Source: Alkalibacillus flavidus | Lineage (GTDB): Bacteria > Bacillota > Bacilli > Bacillales > Alkalibacillaceae | Direction: 5' to 3' | Assembly: GCF_040545925.1 (NCBI RefSeq) | Contig: NZ_JBEPMX010000001.1 | Span: 423,891-487,890, forward strand | DNA length: 64,000 nt | Part shown: positions 53,773 to 63,325 of the stretch, in pieces | How the letters are laid out: the number at the start of each line of letters is the position of its first letter | Numbering within the stretch: position 1 is the first letter of the stretch | The notes under the pieces: generated by a model | The model's database searches: none | Told to the model about the DNA's origin: nothing | Seen by the model: only the letters and a program-made list of their open reading frames with translations | Position numbers and translations under genes: made by a program

Positions 53773-54783
53773 TTATTCCCCTCCTTCTTCTGCATATACA
53801 TATTTCAAGGCATCTTCAGGCTCAGCATATGGCGCATTTTCCGCTTCATCTGTTGCCTGATTAATTTCATCATCAATTTCTTTATTTAACGCTTGTTCTT
53901 TTTCCTCTGTTAACACGCCAACGTCACGTAAATATTGAGCAAAAGAAATTAAACTATCTTTCTTCTTCATCTCTTCAATTTCTTCAGCAGATCGATACGC
54001 TTTATCGTTATCATCACTAGAATGAGCCGTCAAACGCTCAGTCATTGCTTCTATTAATGTTGGACCTTCACCATTCATAGCACGTTCATGTGCTTCTTTC
54101 ACAACACCATAAACTTCAAGTGGGTCATTGCCGTTTACTTGATAGCCTGGCATGCCATAAGCAACACCACGATCTGCAACAGAAGCACTAGCAATTTGGC
54201 GTTCGAGCGGAACAGAGATCGCGTATTTATTATTTTCAACCATCGTAATAACAGGTAATTTTTGAACACCAGCAAAGTTTAACCCTTCATGAAAATCGCC
54301 TTGGTTTGATGACCCTTCACCAAGTGTGACAAACGACGCGATATTCTCGCCATCCATCTTCGCTGCTAATGCAATCCCAACAGCGTGTGGTAATTGCGTT
54401 GTCACAGGTGAAGATCCTGTTAAAATGCGATTTTTCTTTTGACCAAAGTGACCTGGCATTTGTCTACCACCAGAGTTCGGATCTTCGGCTTTCGCAAATG
54501 CTGCTAAAAACAATTCGCGTGTCGTCATACCAAATGCTAACACAACACCTAAATCGCGATAGTAAGGCGCGACATAATCTTTGTCCAAATTGAGGGCATA
54601 GCTCGCACCAATTTGGGCTGCTTCTTGACCTTGGCACGAAATCACAAATGGAATTTTACCTGCGCGGTTCAATAACCACATGCGTTCGTCAATCTTTCGC
54701 GCTAATAACATCGTGCGATACATCTCAAGTACTTGTTCGTCTGATAAGCCTAATTCGCTATGACGATTCTCGACTTGACTCAT
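53773..54783 (-). CDS. bfmBAA: Branched-chain alpha-keto acid dehydrogenase E1 alpha subunit
   Basis: 336-residue thiamine-diphosphate subunit decarboxylating the keto acids of Leu, Ile and Val. The cofactor motif runs from LGEGSSNQGDFHEGL to VENNKYAIS; YYRDLGVVLAFG and RQMPGHFG precede it, and TERLTAHSSDDND is the phosphorylation-loop region of the family. Ribosome binding site AAGGAGG. Confidence 0.95.
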   Translation of the reverse strand: MSQVENRHSELGLSDEQVLEMYRTMLLARKIDERMWLLNRAGKIPFVISCQGQEAAQIGASYALNLDKDYVAPYYRDLGVVLAFGMTTRELFLAAFAKAEDPNSGGRQMPGHFGQKKNRILTGSSPVTTQLPHAVGIALAAKMDGENIASFVTLGEGSSNQGDFHEGLNFAGVQKLPVITMVENNKYAISVPLERQIASASVADRGVAYGMPGYQVNGNDPLEVYGVVKEAHERAMNGEGPTLIEAMTERLTAHSSDDNDKAYRSAEEIEEMKKKDSLISFAQYLRDVGVLTEEKEQALNKEIDDEINQATDEAENAPYAEPEDALKYVYAEEGGE

Positions 54784-54800
54784 AGAAAAACCTCCTTATA

Positions 54801-56222
54801 TTAACCATGAATTTGTTTACCATCAACTGCTAACGCTGCTTCACCGATCACTTCAGAAAGTGTCGGGTGTGGATGAATCGTTTCGCCAATTTCCCACGCT
54901 GTTGCATCAAGCACCATCGCTAGACCCGCTTCAGAAATCATATCTGTCACGTGAGGTCCAATCATATGCACACCTAATAGATCATCATTACTAGCATTCG
55001 TGATGATTTTCGTAAATCCTTCTTTTTCGCCGTGAACTAATGACTTACCAACGGCTTGGAATGGGAACTTGCCAACTTTGATTTCATATCCTTGTTCCTT
55101 TGCTGCTTGTTCAGTAAGACCAACACTCGCCATTTCTGGATGAGAATAAATACATGATGCAATATGGTTGTAATTGATCGGTTCTGGATTTTCATTCGCC
55201 ATATGTTCAACGGCAAGAATGCCTTCATGTGATGCAACATGTGCGAGTTGCATACCACCAATTACATCACCAATCGCATAAATATGTGATTCTTTTGTTT
55301 GACCGTACTGATTGACTTTAATAGAACCATTTTCAACGATGATATCTGTATTTTCTAACCCAATGTTATCCACATTAGGTGCGCGTCCAACTGAGACGAG
55401 TAAACGATCGGCATCAAATGATTGTTCCTCTCCATTCACATCGGCTTTAATCGAAACACCGTTATCTGTCGTTAACGTGTCTGGCATGACTTTAGCACTC
55501 GTTACAATATGAATCCCTTTTTGTTTCAGGGCTTTTTCCGCTTCTTTCACCACATCATGATCTTCCGTTGGCAAAATCTGATCCATAAATTCAACGACTG
55601 TCACTTGAACCCCGAAGTCAGCTAACATCGATGCCCACTCTATTCCGATCACACCGCCACCGACGATGACAATTGATTCTGGTAAGGATTCCATTTGTAA
55701 CGCTTCATCTGACGTCATAACCAAATCACCATCGACTTCTAATCCCGGTAACGTTTTCGGTTTCGAGCCTGTTGCGACGATGACGTTTTTCGGAACGATC
55801 ATGTCGTTCTCTTCGCCGTTGTTCATCTCCACCGAAATCGTTCCAGCTGTTGGTGAGAAGATACTCGGACCTAAAATCCGACCATGCCCCTCAATAACAT
55901 CAATTTTTCCTTTTTTCATTAACCCTTGTACACCTTGGTGTAGTTGGTTAACGATCTCTTGTTTACGCTCTTGTACTTTGACGAAATTTAAAGACGTATT
56001 CTCAGTGTCGACACCATAACTGGCAGCGTTTTGAGTTTGTTGATACACTTCCGCACTTCGTAGTAACGCTTTCGACGGTATACATCCTCTATGTAAACAA
56101 GTACCGCCTAAATCGCTTTTCTCAACCATCGCGACACTTAAACCGAGCTGACTTGCTCGAATCGCTGCGACATAACCACCTGTTCCGCCACCTAAAATGG
56201 CGAGATCATATTCTTTAGCCAT
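54801..56222 (-). CDS. lpdV: Dihydrolipoamide dehydrogenase (E3, bkd-linked)
   Basis: 473-residue FAD flavoenzyme reoxidising the E2 lipoyl group with NAD. FAD loop LGGGTGGYVAA, redox disulfide Cys42-Cys47 (GGTCLHRGCIPS), NAD loop GGGVIGIEWASML, and C-terminal HPHPTLSE with the catalytic His. The ATG at 56222 with AAAGGGG is chosen over a frame six codons longer; length then equals B. subtilis LpdV (474). Confidence 0.95.
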   Translation of the reverse strand: MAKEYDLAILGGGTGGYVAAIRASQLGLSVAMVEKSDLGGTCLHRGCIPSKALLRSAEVYQQTQNAASYGVDTENTSLNFVKVQERKQEIVNQLHQGVQGLMKKGKIDVIEGHGRILGPSIFSPTAGTISVEMNNGEENDMIVPKNVIVATGSKPKTLPGLEVDGDLVMTSDEALQMESLPESIVIVGGGVIGIEWASMLADFGVQVTVVEFMDQILPTEDHDVVKEAEKALKQKGIHIVTSAKVMPDTLTTDNGVSIKADVNGEEQSFDADRLLVSVGRAPNVDNIGLENTDIIVENGSIKVNQYGQTKESHIYAIGDVIGGMQLAHVASHEGILAVEHMANENPEPINYNHIASCIYSHPEMASVGLTEQAAKEQGYEIKVGKFPFQAVGKSLVHGEKEGFTKIITNASNDDLLGVHMIGPHVTDMISEAGLAMVLDATAWEIGETIHPHPTLSEVIGEAALAVDGKQIHG

Positions 56223-56246
56223 TGTTGAATCCCCTTTCAAATTGGC

Positions 56247-57317
56247 TTATTGATACTCTTTTGCCGTTTCTTCTCCATTTAAAACGCGTGTTGCGCCTTC
56301 TGCTAATGCTTCTAACTCGTTTTCCCCTGGGTGAATAACGACATCCGCAATCCAACTAACGCGTTCTCGAATCCAGTCGACTAACATATCGCTATAAGCT
56401 AAACCACCTGTTAGCACAATCGCGTCGATATTTCCTTTTAAAACAGGACTTATACGCCCGATTTCTTTAGCGATTTGATATGCCATTGCTTCATAAACGT
56501 CACGTGCTTCTTTGTCGCCATTTGATACACGTTGCTCGATATCTTGAGCATCATTCGTATTTAAATAAGCAACTAAGCCACCTTGTCCTACGAGTAACTT
56601 ATGCATCTCTTGCTGTGAATATTGAGATGAAAAACATAAATCAACGAGCTGCCCGGCTGGGAGTGTCCCAGACCGCTCAGGTGAAAATGGTCCTTCTCCA
56701 TTCAAGCCGTTATTAACATCAATCACCTTTCCACCTTGGTGCGCTCCAACTGTAATCCCACCACCCATATGACATAAAATAAGATTTGACTCTTCATACG
56801 ATTGGTTTAATCTTTTAGCCGCTTTACGAGCGACAGCTTTTTGGTTCAAGGCGTGAAAAATACTTTTACGTGGCATCTCAGGATGACCTGAATAACGGGC
56901 TAAGTCGTCAAGTTCATCCACGACGACTGGATCGACAATAAACGCTGGGATATTAACATTATTCGCAATTTCATAAGCCAGCATCGCACCTAAGTTAGAT
57001 GCATGTTCACCGTTTTCAGCCCGCTTTAAATCATCGATCATATGTTGATTGACTCGATACGTACCACCCTTAATCGGCTTTAGCAGACCACCTCGCCCGC
57101 ACACCGCGTCGAGTTTAGATAAATTAAACCCTTCATAATCTAAGACATCTAATATAACGTTTTTACGAAATATATATTGATCGATAATCGAGTCAAAACC
57201 GTCTAAATCATCCGATTGATGACGAATCGTTTGTTCAAATAATTGATAGTCTTGTTCAAACACAGCAATCTTAGTTGATGTTGAACCTGGGTTGATGACA
57301 AGAATGCGATTGTTCAT
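56247..57317 (-). CDS. buk: Butyrate kinase (branched-chain acid kinase)
   Basis: 356-residue ASKHA-fold kinase making ATP from acyl phosphates such as isobutyryl- and isovaleryl-phosphate. Landmarks are the N-terminal LVINPGSTSTKIAVF, VCGRGGLLKPIKGGTY, HMGGGITVGAHQGGKVIDVNN in two parts, and ALTGG-like VLTGGLAYSD. The ATG at 57317 with GGGAGG is used. Works with Ptb to harvest energy from branched-chain amino acids. Confidence 0.94.
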   Translation of the reverse strand: MNNRILVINPGSTSTKIAVFEQDYQLFEQTIRHQSDDLDGFDSIIDQYIFRKNVILDVLDYEGFNLSKLDAVCGRGGLLKPIKGGTYRVNQHMIDDLKRAENGEHASNLGAMLAYEIANNVNIPAFIVDPVVVDELDDLARYSGHPEMPRKSIFHALNQKAVARKAAKRLNQSYEESNLILCHMGGGITVGAHQGGKVIDVNNGLNGEGPFSPERSGTLPAGQLVDLCFSSQYSQQEMHKLLVGQGGLVAYLNTNDAQDIEQRVSNGDKEARDVYEAMAYQIAKEIGRISPVLKGNIDAIVLTGGLAYSDMLVDWIRERVSWIADVVIHPGENELEALAEGATRVLNGEETAKEYQ

Positions 57318-57331
57318 AAAAAAACCTCCCA

Positions 57332-58429
57332 TTACTTGCGACGTGAGATAATGCTGTGTTCATTTTGTAAAAATGTACTGCGTGTTTGACGAACCGTTGC
57401 AATTCGCTCTTCTGCCATACGATCAGCTGCTTTGTGAGTAGAGATATTATCGCGTTTTGAAATATCGAAAATTTTCGTTAAGCTATCATAAATCGTTTCA
57501 ATCTGTTTATAAGCACGGTTTTGATTATAACCATTAAGTTCATCAGCAACATTAATAACACCACCTGAATTGATCACATAATCCGGTGCATAAACGATGC
57601 CTAATTCGTTTAACTTATCGCCATGGCGTTCTTCAGCTAATTGGTTGTTCGCTGAGCCTGCGATAGCTTTTGCCTTAAGTTGTGGAATCGTATCATCATT
57701 AATCGTAGCCCCTAATGCACACGGCGCATAAATATCACAGTCAACAGAGTAAATATCGTCAGGGTCAACCGCTTGGGCACCGAAATCATTCACCGCACGT
57801 TTTACTGACTCTTTATTAATATCCGTGACAATTAATTTTGCCCCTTCTTCGTGTAGGTGCTTACACATATGATAAGCAACGTTACCAACACCTTGTACTG
57901 CAATTGTTTTACCTTCTAATGAATCCGTGCCGAACGCTTCATGAGCAGCCGCTTTCATGCCACGGTACATACCGTATGCTGTTGCAGGTGATGGGTTACC
58001 TGAAGAACCAAATTCAGGAGAAATACCTGTCACATAATCCGTTTCCGTATAAATATAATCCATGTCATGCTCCGTCGTACCAACGTCTTCAGCCGTAATA
58101 TAACGACCATTCAACCCTTGGATATAGCGACCGAACGCACGGAACATTTCCGGGTTCTTATCAGTTTTCGGATCTCCCATAATAACGGTTTTACCGCCAC
58201 CTAGATTTAAACCAGCAGCTGCGTTTTTATACGTCATCCCTTTCGCTAAACGAAGCGCATCAACAACGGCTTCTTCCTCCGTGTTATACGTCCACATTCT
58301 CGTACCACCTAAAGCAGGGCCCAATGTTGTGTCATGCAGCGCGATGATCGCTTTTAGTCCTGAATTTTTGTCTTGGCAAAAAACCACCTGTTCGTAATCG
58401 TATTCTTCCATGTAAGTAAATAATTCCAT
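57332..58429 (-). CDS. bcd: Leucine (branched-chain) dehydrogenase
   Basis: 365-residue NAD-dependent deaminase of Leu, Val and Ile, giving the keto acids used by the downstream complex. Catalytic region LAKGMTYKNAAAGLNLGGGK with Lys68 and Lys80, Rossmann motif VQGVGNVAYHMCKHL near residue 180, and CALGATIND. Length matches B. subtilis Bcd (364). Ribosome binding site AAGGAGG. Confidence 0.95.
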   Translation of the reverse strand: MELFTYMEEYDYEQVVFCQDKNSGLKAIIALHDTTLGPALGGTRMWTYNTEEEAVVDALRLAKGMTYKNAAAGLNLGGGKTVIMGDPKTDKNPEMFRAFGRYIQGLNGRYITAEDVGTTEHDMDYIYTETDYVTGISPEFGSSGNPSPATAYGMYRGMKAAAHEAFGTDSLEGKTIAVQGVGNVAYHMCKHLHEEGAKLIVTDINKESVKRAVNDFGAQAVDPDDIYSVDCDIYAPCALGATINDDTIPQLKAKAIAGSANNQLAEERHGDKLNELGIVYAPDYVINSGGVINVADELNGYNQNRAYKQIETIYDSLTKIFDISKRDNISTHKAADRMAEERIATVRQTRSTFLQNEHSIISRRK

Positions 58430-58447
58430 GATAAATCCTCCTTGTAA

Positions 58448-59347
58448 TTAAGATGAAGTTAACGCGAACGCTAATGAATAAATTTTACTTTCTGCTGTAT
58501 CTGCACGTGACGTCAACACGATAGGTGCTTTCGCGCCACTGATAATACCGGCAACTTTGGCATTGGCGAAATACGTGAATGATTTATACAGCGTATTACC
58601 AACTTCGATATAGGGACAAACGAGAATATCTGCTTGTCCTGCTACGTCGGACTCGATTTTTTTCTCTTCTTTTGCCATAGGCGAAATCGCATTATCAAAA
58701 CCTAATGGTCCATCGACTGTGCAGCCTGTAATTTGCCCGCGTTTTTGCATTTGAGATAAAACGGCGGCATCGACTGACGCTTGCATCGTCGGATTGACAA
58801 TTTCCACTGCTGCTATAGGGGCAACTTTCGGATTATCATACCCGATTCGATTCGCTACATCGACTGCGTTTTGTGTAATTTGCGCTTTTTCTTCTAAATC
58901 TGGCGCAATGTTCATACCCGCATCGGTTAAAAATAACATCCGATTTTGTTGTGGCATTTCAAACAACGCCACATGTGATAACACACGACCATTTCTTAAA
59001 CCTGAGTTTTTATTTAACACGGCTTTCAAGACGATTTTCGTCGCGACATCACCTTTCATTAACACATCGGATCGTTCTTCTGAGACAGACATCACCGCTT
59101 TCTCAACAGCATTTTCAACGGATGTTGCATGGTGCAGTGTTATGTGCTCATGTTGTAAGTTGAGGTCGATCGCTTCTGCTGCTTCTTGAATCTTTTCCAT
59201 GCTTCCAAACAGTTTAAAAGTGGCTAAATGTTTTTCAACGCCTTCTTTTACTGCTTTTAATGTTTCGACATTGGTCGCTTCTGCAACGGCGACCGTTTTC
59301 TTTTCTTGCATATGACATAAATCATCTACAAGTTGATCTAAGTTCAT
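58448..59347 (-). CDS. ptb: Phosphate butyryltransferase
   Basis: 299-residue acyltransferase converting acyl-CoA and phosphate into acyl phosphate for Buk; likely broad for branched acyl groups. Typical stretches are DVLMKGDVATKIVLKAVL, GRVLSHVALFE, LFLTDAGMNIAPDLEEK and DGPLGFDNAISP. The ATG at 59347 is preceded by AAGGTGAG. It follows bkdR by only 35 nt, with no sigma-54 -24/-12 element in between, so it may share the bkdR transcript. Confidence 0.94.
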   Translation of the reverse strand: MNLDQLVDDLCHMQEKKTVAVAEATNVETLKAVKEGVEKHLATFKLFGSMEKIQEAAEAIDLNLQHEHITLHHATSVENAVEKAVMSVSEERSDVLMKGDVATKIVLKAVLNKNSGLRNGRVLSHVALFEMPQQNRMLFLTDAGMNIAPDLEEKAQITQNAVDVANRIGYDNPKVAPIAAVEIVNPTMQASVDAAVLSQMQKRGQITGCTVDGPLGFDNAISPMAKEEKKIESDVAGQADILVCPYIEVGNTLYKSFTYFANAKVAGIISGAKAPIVLTSRADTAESKIYSLAFALTSS

Positions 59348-59382
59348 GATTTTTCTCACCTTCATGTTATGTTATTTCGTTT

Positions 59383-61437
59383 TCAGCCTTGAACATGTTT
59401 GCCTAAATTATGCTTTTCCATTTTGTAATACAGATTGCGTATTGAAATATTGAGTTGTTTGGCTGTTTTCGATTTAATATAATTATTTTTCTCTAATGTT
59501 TCTAATATTAGTTGCTTTTCGAATTCATCTAAAGCATCTTGTAAAGGCATCGTATCGCTTTGTTCTGGCTCGTTAAACAAATCCAATTCATCCCATGTTT
59601 GTTTACGCAAGGACGGTAAGTGATGATCGGCAATCTCGGTTTTGTTTTGATCCATACTGATCATTGCTCGACCGATAATATTTTCTAACTCGCGAACGTT
59701 ACCTGGAAAATCATAATCCCTTAACCGCTTCAAAGCCTCAGGTTGGATGGACTGAACATGTCTGCCGTAATCTGCATTCAAACGTGTGATCAAATGGTCG
59801 ACGAGTGGTTCTATATCTACCTTGCGTTCTCGTAATGGTGCAATCATGATGGGTAAACGATTCAATCGGTAAAATAAATCTTCACGAAACTCCTGTTCCA
59901 TCATCGCACGTTCTAAATTAACATTGGTCGCAGCGATTATACGCACATTTACATTTCGTGGCTCTTGACTTCCGACTCTTGTTACTTCTTGGTGTTCTAA
60001 TAAATGAAGAATTCTTGCTTGAAGATGGACGGACAAATCGCCTATTTCATCAAGAAAGAGCGAGCCATTATGTGCTTCTTCAATTAACCCTTTTTGTTGC
60101 TCAGGTGGCCCATAGGCATCACCGAACAATGATTTTTCCAAAGCATCTTCGTCCATCGCAGCGCAGTTGACTCGAATGAATTTATAGTGTTTGCGTTCAC
60201 TTTCATTATGAATCGCGTGAGCAATCAATTCTTTTCCAGTCCCTGACTCCCCACGAAGCAATACAGTGACTGGTGTTTTGGCACCGATTTTCGCTTGATC
60301 TAATGCAAGGGACATCTCCGTTGAATGAGCAATAATATCATCGAACGTATACTTAGCTTCTAAGTTTCGAATAATTTGCCTTGCCTTTTTTAATTCCGAC
60401 GATAATGATTCAATTTCCGATAAATCATGAATAACACCGACACTGCCTTTTAGCACACCGTCAACTAAAATAGGAGCAGCATTCACTAATACATCGCGTT
60501 TACTCGGACCTACTTTCATTCGGGCTCCACGCACAGGGCGTCTTGTACGCAACACTTGCATATGCATACTTTCGCCTTCAGATATATCAGTAGTTGCTGG
60601 TTTACCAATGACATCATTTTCATTCAACCCTGTTATATTTGTATAAGCAGGGTTTATAAGAATACCGCGTCCATTTTCATCCACAACGGAAATCGCTTCT
60701 TCACTTGACTGAATAATGGCCTCAAGCATCGTTTGAATATTTTTTAGATCTGTTATTTCTTCCGCTAGTTCAACGACTTCTGTAATATCTTTAAAAACAG
60801 CAAATGCACCTAACAATTCACCGGTGTTCGTCATAAGTGGAATACGCGTTGTAATAATACGCTTACCATTATGTAAATGGAGTGATTGATTAAGCTCCTT
60901 TTCTTTCGTCCGCATGACGTTTGGTAAATGCGAATCAGCTATAATGTCTTCAATGGGTTGACCGACCATATCTGGTTTATTAAAGTCAAGAATGATTTCT
61001 GCTGCTTCATTCACATAGGTCACGTGATGATTTAAATCAATGACAATCATGCCATCATGAATCGAATCGAGCAATAATTTGCGCGAATCTGTTTCTTTTT
61101 TTAATTCGTTTAACAACGATTCGCGTTCATTTAGTAAGTTATAAATCATGTGTGCAACCGTACCAGGAATAAGCACAGATTGTTTTGATTTATGCTGCTT
61201 TAAGTCGTCAAATACATCTTCTTTCCCTGTTGTCTCAACGATGATATCGAGCGGTTCATTTAATGCGCCCAAATAAGATTCATACGTGTTTATGCCTTTT
61301 TGTTGCGCTAATTGAAATCCAGGTGCTTGTTGATCGATATCTGCAACAGCTTGCACGCGTATCATATCAGATTGTTCAAATAAATGGATGAGCGCTGTTC
61401 CACCTTGGCCAGCACCAACAATTAACACTTTTTGCAT
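59383..61437 (-). CDS. bkdR: BkdR-like transcriptional regulator lacking the GAFTGA motif
   Basis: 684-residue regulator of the bkd genes. An N-terminal Rossmann-like domain (GAGQGG at 8-13), two PAS domains (about 115-225 and 235-345), an AAA+ domain with Walker A GESGTGKE (396-403) and Walker B FLDEIGD (461-467), arginine fingers in FREDLFYRLN, and a Fis-type HTH at the C-terminus (KQLNISIRNLYYKME). Where sigma-54 activators carry GAFTGA, this protein reads FGDAYGPPEQQKG (438-450), shorter and without the motif. The AAA+ core looks otherwise intact. Confidence 0.9.
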   Translation of the reverse strand: MQKVLIVGAGQGGTALIHLFEQSDMIRVQAVADIDQQAPGFQLAQQKGINTYESYLGALNEPLDIIVETTGKEDVFDDLKQHKSKQSVLIPGTVAHMIYNLLNERESLLNELKKETDSRKLLLDSIHDGMIVIDLNHHVTYVNEAAEIILDFNKPDMVGQPIEDIIADSHLPNVMRTKEKELNQSLHLHNGKRIITTRIPLMTNTGELLGAFAVFKDITEVVELAEEITDLKNIQTMLEAIIQSSEEAISVVDENGRGILINPAYTNITGLNENDVIGKPATTDISEGESMHMQVLRTRRPVRGARMKVGPSKRDVLVNAAPILVDGVLKGSVGVIHDLSEIESLSSELKKARQIIRNLEAKYTFDDIIAHSTEMSLALDQAKIGAKTPVTVLLRGESGTGKELIAHAIHNESERKHYKFIRVNCAAMDEDALEKSLFGDAYGPPEQQKGLIEEAHNGSLFLDEIGDLSVHLQARILHLLEHQEVTRVGSQEPRNVNVRIIAATNVNLERAMMEQEFREDLFYRLNRLPIMIAPLRERKVDIEPLVDHLITRLNADYGRHVQSIQPEALKRLRDYDFPGNVRELENIIGRAMISMDQNKTEIADHHLPSLRKQTWDELDLFNEPEQSDTMPLQDALDEFEKQLILETLEKNNYIKSKTAKQLNISIRNLYYKMEKHNLGKHVQG

Positions 61438-61475
61438 AGCATAACACCTTTGTTTGCAATTTTTTGCACACTTCT

Positions 61476-61504
61476 ATCATATTGAAAGCGCTTTAAATAT
61501 GCAA
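61476..61504 (-). promoter_or_regulatory. Sigma-A promoter of bkdR
   Basis: TTGCAT (61499-61504), 17 nt, TATGAT (61476-61481) on the minus strand, about 39 nt before the bkdR start. The spacer contains a cre site. Confidence 0.6.
61483..61496. promoter_or_regulatory. Catabolite responsive element (cre) in the bkdR promoter
   Basis: TGAAAGCGCTTTAA matches the CcpA consensus TGWAARCGYTWNCW at 13 of 14 positions on either strand. It fills the spacer between -35 and -10, where CcpA binding would block the polymerase, so carbon repression of bkdR and perhaps the whole operon is expected. Confidence 0.7.
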
Positions 61505-61534
61505 GTATTTTTCATTTTTTTCATGAATATTTTT

Positions 61535-61543
61535 TGGTATACT
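61535..61543 (+). promoter_or_regulatory. Extended -10 promoter of yqzF
   Basis: TGGTATACT (TATACT at 61538-61543) 27 nt before the start codon. The region upstream is a run of T rather than a clear -35. Confidence 0.45.
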
Positions 61544-61570
61544 ATATGAGGTATTAAAGGAGAGACGGTT

Positions 61571-61804
61571 ATGCGACTATTAGCTTTAATCATCATGATC
61601 ATTCCTGGTGTCATTGCCGCTTACGGTATGAAATTAATGCGTGATGCTTTTTTCGGACAAGTTGCTGCAATATTTTTCAATAATGTGTTTTTGCAATTTA
61701 TTGGAGGACTCGCCCTATTTATCGGAGGCATCGGTTTTATCGGTGGATTTATTGTTCACCGTGATCGCAAACGAGACAAAATTCCTAACAAACATTCATC
61801 GTAA
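61571..61804 (+). CDS. yqzF: YqzF-like membrane protein (DUF2627)
   Basis: 77-residue protein with two membrane helices (about 3-20 and 37-62) and a basic C-terminus (HRDRKRDKIPNKH). It matches the DUF2627 family (YqzF, about 78 aa) found beside bkdR in Bacillus. ATG behind TAAAGGAGAG, own promoter and terminator. Function unknown. Confidence 0.88.
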   Translation: MRLLALIIMIIPGVIAAYGMKLMRDAFFGQVAAIFFNNVFLQFIGGLALFIGGIGFIGGFIVHRDRKRDKIPNKHSS

Positions 61805-61821
61805 TAGGTGATTGTATAGTA

Positions 61822-61856
61822 AAATCCCGAACGCCTCTTGGCATTCGGGATTTTTT
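61822..61856. terminator. Bidirectional terminator
   Basis: Stem AAATCCCGAA/TTCGGGATTT plus GCC/GGC (one mismatch) with TTTTTT on the plus strand and TTTTAC on the minus strand, between convergent yqzF and the aspartokinase. Confidence 0.9.
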
Positions 61857-61867
61857 AGAAGTATTTA

Positions 61868-63220
61868 TTATACTTTTTCAAAAAACTCTTGATACAACGA
61901 ACGAACAGCTTCGTCAACTTTATCTTCTGCGATACCAAACATCATCGATACTTCAGATGACCCTTGGTTAATCATATCAATATAAACATCCGCATCAGCA
62001 AATGCTTTTGTCGCTTTCGATGCGACATGAAGTCTCTCACTCATCCCTTCACCGACGAGCATGACCATGGCCAAACCATGAATAACATCAACCGTATCAG
62101 CATCTAATTCATTTTTAATCCGGTTCTTCAATCGTTCTTCTTTGTCCCCTTTAATGTGATCGCGACGAATGATGACGGACATATCATCAATCCCTGAAGG
62201 TGCATGCTCAAACGAAATATCCATATCGGCTAAAATGCCTAACAAACGATGACCAAACCCAACTTCGCGGTTCATTAAATATTTACGAACGTAAATTGAA
62301 GAGAAGCCTTCATCACTAGCTATCCCTACAACTTGCTGGCTTAAGTCTTCTTTTTGAGCGACAATCATCGTGCCTTCAACTTCAGGCTCGTGCGTACTTT
62401 TAATACAAACGGGGATGTTTTTCTGGAAAGCCGGAATTAATGCTTCGTCATGGAACACGGTAAATCCAGCGTACGACAATTCACGCATTTCTTTATACGT
62501 TAACGTCTTAATTTCTTGCGGTTGATTAACGATTGTCGGGTTGACGCAATAGACAGAGCTGACATCCGTAAAGTTTTCGTACAAATCTGCTTTTACACCA
62601 GCGGCAATAATTGACCCCGTAATATCTGAGCCACCACGCGGGAATGTCGTTAAGACACCTGTTTCCGTATAACCAAAGAAACCAGGTATTACGACTACGC
62701 CTTCCCGTTCATTTAATTGATAAATATCATCGTAACTTTTTTCTAAAATCTGTGCTCCGCCTGGTTCTGAGTTGACAATAATCCCTGCATCTTTCGGATT
62801 AACATATGTCGCCTGTGTGCCACGCTTGTTCAAATAAGCACTTAATATACGAGCAAGCGAATCCTCACCCATTGCTTTAAGACCATCTGCTAAGTGTGTT
62901 GTGTTTGTCGTTTCACGAAGTAAACGGCGGGATTCATTTTCAATTCTCGCAACAATTTCATCAGACAAGCCCAACTTATCTGTAATGGCCTGAAATCGTT
63001 GTGAAATTTTGAATAAAGTGACTTCATAATCTTGACCACTATTATATTGTTCCCCTAATTGAATAAACATGTCTGTGACTTTTTCATCGTCATCATGTCG
63101 TTTACCGGGTGCGGAGACAACAATGAACTTTCTTTCTGGATCCGCTTCAATAATAGATGCAACCTGTTCAAGCATCGAATGATCTGCGACAGAACTTCCA
63201 CCAAATTTTGCTACTTTCAT
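61868..63220 (-). CDS. Aspartokinase, YclM type (aspartokinase III)
   Basis: 450-residue enzyme phosphorylating L-aspartate, first step to Lys, Thr, Met and diaminopimelate. Kinase domain with KFGGSSVAD (4-12), VVSAPGKR, FPRGGSDITGS and YENFTDVSSVY; two C-terminal ACT domains (about 300-450) for feedback control, ending MINQGSSEVSMMFG. It resembles B. subtilis YclM (454 aa), regulated by Lys plus Thr, rather than DapG or LysC. The ATG at 63220 follows GGTGAT. No lysine riboswitch is recognisable upstream. Confidence 0.93.
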   Translation of the reverse strand: MKVAKFGGSSVADHSMLEQVASIIEADPERKFIVVSAPGKRHDDDEKVTDMFIQLGEQYNSGQDYEVTLFKISQRFQAITDKLGLSDEIVARIENESRRLLRETTNTTHLADGLKAMGEDSLARILSAYLNKRGTQATYVNPKDAGIIVNSEPGGAQILEKSYDDIYQLNEREGVVVIPGFFGYTETGVLTTFPRGGSDITGSIIAAGVKADLYENFTDVSSVYCVNPTIVNQPQEIKTLTYKEMRELSYAGFTVFHDEALIPAFQKNIPVCIKSTHEPEVEGTMIVAQKEDLSQQVVGIASDEGFSSIYVRKYLMNREVGFGHRLLGILADMDISFEHAPSGIDDMSVIIRRDHIKGDKEERLKNRIKNELDADTVDVIHGLAMVMLVGEGMSERLHVASKATKAFADADVYIDMINQGSSEVSMMFGIAEDKVDEAVRSLYQEFFEKV

Positions 63221-63325
63221 GTTTATCACCACTATTATGAATTTTTTTATAACGAACAGTGATTATTTTAACATATTCGGCACAAAAGAAAAGGGACGCT
63301 AGGACAAAACCTAATCAAGTAAAGT

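Noticed and set aside
59348..59382. Sigma-54 promoter between bkdR and ptb
   Set aside because: Looked for GG-N10-GC because B. subtilis has one there; none is present in the 35 nt.
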